A DNA stretch of 6,017 bases from an uncultured Parasutterella sp. (lineage in GTDB: Bacteria > Pseudomonadota > Gammaproteobacteria > Burkholderiales > Burkholderiaceae_F): NCBI GenBank assembly GCA_900766055.1, contig CAAFTZ010000178.1, forward strand, positions 1 through 6,017, given 5' to 3'. How positions within the stretch are numbered: the stretch's first letter is position 1; each line of letters begins with the position of its first letter. The notes beneath the pieces are model-generated. The model was not told the DNA's origin, searched no databases, and saw nothing but the letters and a program-made list of their open reading frames with translations. Positions 4,170 to 6,017 of this stretch are shown one piece after another. The position numbers and the translations under genes are program-made.

Positions 4170-6017
4170 ATGTCTGAAAACAAGAAAGAGACGCTCGGTT
4201 TTCAAACCGAGGTGAAACAGATGCTCCACTTGATGGTGCATTCTCTTTATTCCAATCGCGAGATTTTCTTGCGTGAACTGGTGTCCAACGCTTCGGACGC
4301 CATCGACAAGCTGCGTTTTGCCGCAATCGCCAATCCTTCTTTACTCGCTAACGATCCGCATCCTTCGATTCGTGTCGGTGTTGACGAACAGAAGCAGGAA
4401 ATCACGGTCAGTGACGATGGTATCGGCATGACGCGTGCAGAAGTTATCGAACACTTAGGTACGATCGCCAAGAGCGGTACTAGAGAATTTTTTGCCCGCT
4501 TATCCGGTGATCAGAAGAAAGACTCTCAGCTTATCGGACAATTTGGTGTCGGTTTTTACTCTTCCTTCATTATTGCCGACAAAGTAACCGTTATTACTCG
4601 CAAAGCCGGAGACCCTGCCGAAGCAGCTACGAAATGGGAAAGCAACGGAGAGGGCGAGTTTACGGTTGAAAACACAACCCGCGACCATTTCGGTACGGAC
4701 GTTATCCTCTCTGTTAAGAGCGAGGACCGCGATCTCGTGAGCAAGTATCGTCTGCGCACGATTCTTCAGCGCTATTCCGACCATATCTCCACGCCGATCT
4801 TAATGGGCAAGGATGAATATAAGGACGATAAGGTTATCGATACCGGAGAATGGGAGGCCATTAACACCGGTGCAGCACTCTGGGCACGTCCGAAGAACGA
4901 AATTACGGAAGATCAGTACAAGGAGTTCTATCATCACGTTTCTCACGACTCTACTGATCCGCTTTGCTGGACACACAACAAGGTCGAAGGAAAGAACGAG
5001 TACATTCAGCTTCTGTATGTTCCGTCAGCCGCCCCGTTTGACCTTTGGGACAGAGAAAATGTGCACGGCGTGAAGCTCTACGTTAAACGTGTCTTCATTA
5101 TGGATGACACCAACCAGCTGCTGCCGCACTATCTGCGCTTCGTTAAAGGCGTGATCGATTCCGAAGATCTCCCGCTCAACGTCAGCCGTGAAATTCTTCA
5201 GCAGACCCGTGATCTTCGCATCATCCGCGACGGTACGACAAAGCGTGTTCTTTCCATGCTGGAAGACCTTGCCGCCAACAGAGCCTCCGATTACGACAAG
5301 TTCTGGGCCTTGTTCGGCAACGTGCTGAAAGAAGGTCTCGGTGAAGACCCGACGAATAAAGAACGTATTGCCAAACTCCTGAGATTCGTTTCTACCGGCA
5401 GCGAAGGCAAAGCCGACGTTACGCTTGAAGGTTACATCAGCCGTATGAAGAGGGGTCAGGATACCGTTTACTACGTGATCGGTGATACGCCTGAAGCAGC
5501 TGCTAAGAGCCCGCTGCTGGAGCTCTTCAAGAAAAAAGATATCGAAGTCCTGCTGCTTAACGGTCCGATCGACCGCTGGATGATGCAGTTCCTAACGGAA
5601 TTCCAGGGCAAGAAGCTCATCAATATCGCTAAAGGCGATCTTGATCTCGGCGACTTGGCAGACAAGGAAGAAAAGGAAGAAAAAGAAAAGGTTCAAGCCG
5701 AATACAAACCGCTTGTCGATGAATTCAAAGCCGCTTTAGGCGACAGCGTCGAAGACGTTCGTATGACCTTGCGCCTGACGGATTCTCCTTCCTGCATCGT
5801 GACGGATCCGAACGGCTTGGATCCGGCTTTTGTCCGCATGATGAAGGCGGCCGGCCAGGACGTTCCCGAACCGAAACCTATTCTTGAACTGAACCCGAAT
5901 AATCCTTTGGTTTCCAGATTGAAAGAGCAGGGTGCCTTCTCTCCGGAGTGGGCAAAGCTCTTCCTTGAGCAGGCTCAGCTGATGGAAGGCGAACAGCTCA
6001 AAGATCCGGCCGGGTTC
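4170..6017 (+). CDS. htpG: Molecular chaperone HtpG (Hsp90), 3' end beyond window
   Basis: Bacterial Hsp90, an ATP-driven cytosolic dimeric chaperone for stress-damaged and client proteins. The frame is open for 616 codons to the window edge with no stop. The E. coli protein has 624 residues, so only a short C-terminal piece is likely missing. The N-terminal GHKL ATPase domain shows FQTEVKQMLHLMVHSLYSN (11-29), RELVSNASDA (35-44) with catalytic Glu36 and Mg-binding Asn40, DDGIGM (82-87) with Asp82 for adenine, GTIAKSGT (97-104), and the lid glycines GQFGVGF (123-129). The middle domain has NVSREILQ (337-344) with Arg340, the likely gamma-phosphate contact. A charged stretch at 499-507 (KEEKEEKEK) precedes the C-terminal dimerisation domain. 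No long eukaryotic-type linker is present. AGAGG (4156-4160), nine bases before the ATG, supports the start. The sigma-32-like promoter and the palindrome lie just upstream. Confidence 0.97.
   Translation, partial: MSENKKETLGFQTEVKQMLHLMVHSLYSNREIFLRELVSNASDAIDKLRFAAIANPSLLANDPHPSIRVGVDEQKQEITVSDDGIGMTRAEVIEHLGTIAKSGTREFFARLSGDQKKDSQLIGQFGVGFYSSFIIADKVTVITRKAGDPAEAATKWESNGEGEFTVENTTRDHFGTDVILSVKSEDRDLVSKYRLRTILQRYSDHISTPILMGKDEYKDDKVIDTGEWEAINTGAALWARPKNEITEDQYKEFYHHVSHDSTDPLCWTHNKVEGKNEYIQLLYVPSAAPFDLWDRENVHGVKLYVKRVFIMDDTNQLLPHYLRFVKGVIDSEDLPLNVSREILQQTRDLRIIRDGTTKRVLSMLEDLAANRASDYDKFWALFGNVLKEGLGEDPTNKERIAKLLRFVSTGSEGKADVTLEGYISRMKRGQDTVYYVIGDTPEAAAKSPLLELFKKKDIEVLLLNGPIDRWMMQFLTEFQGKKLINIAKGDLDLGDLADKEEKEEKEKVQAEYKPLVDEFKAALGDSVEDVRMTLRLTDSPSCIVTDPNGLDPAFVRMMKAAGQDVPEPKPILELNPNNPLVSRLKEQGAFSPEWAKLFLEQAQLMEGEQLKDPAGF

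Noticed and set aside
1..6017. CRISPR array, insertion sequence, tRNA/rRNA, attachment site or defence system
   Set aside because: No regular direct repeats, transposase, terminal inverted repeats or tRNA-like cloverleaf was seen. All long frames belong to metabolic or chaperone families.

Overview
The window carries three protein genes. Two are complete: a secreted respiratory flavoenzyme on the + strand and a PLP-dependent aminotransferase on the - strand. The third is htpG on the + strand, cut off by the right edge of the window. The reductase and aminotransferase genes converge on two back-to-back terminators. The aminotransferase and htpG genes diverge from a shared control region of about 250 bases. 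Gene-body codon use and a coding G+C near 50% suggest a mid-GC proteobacterium. A Sec-exported, haem-free fumarate-reductase-like flavoprotein with FMN_bind domains fits anaerobic gut betaproteobacteria such as the Sutterellaceae (Sutterella/Parasutterella). That placement is inference, not proof.

Layout: positions 1-296 are AT-rich and hold no recognisable gene. A long leader (about 255-444) follows, with a terminator-like hairpin, two small hairpins that could pair in alternative ways, and a 16-codon upstream ORF whose stop overlaps the reductase start. The reductase (445-2610) has a signal peptide, two FMN_bind domains and a flavocytochrome-c/urocanate-reductase-type FAD domain. It ends at a strong terminator (2635-2659). 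A UUCG-capped terminator on the opposite strand (2671-2697) ends the aminotransferase (2721-3920, - strand). The aminotransferase is preceded by a - strand leader with a 35-codon ORF, a hairpin and a run of seven T. On the other side of this control region lie a sigma-32-like promoter, a perfect TGACAC-N6-GTGTCA palindrome and then htpG (4170 to beyond the edge).

The three genes do not form an operon or an obvious pathway. The reductase probably ends a periplasmic anaerobic electron-transfer chain, the aminotransferase is cytoplasmic amino-acid metabolism, and HtpG is a stress chaperone. The core genes are recognisable families. The less ordinary features are the degenerate flavin-attachment site in the first FMN_bind domain, the altered substrate-pocket segment of the reductase, and the two leaders that look built for post-initiation control.
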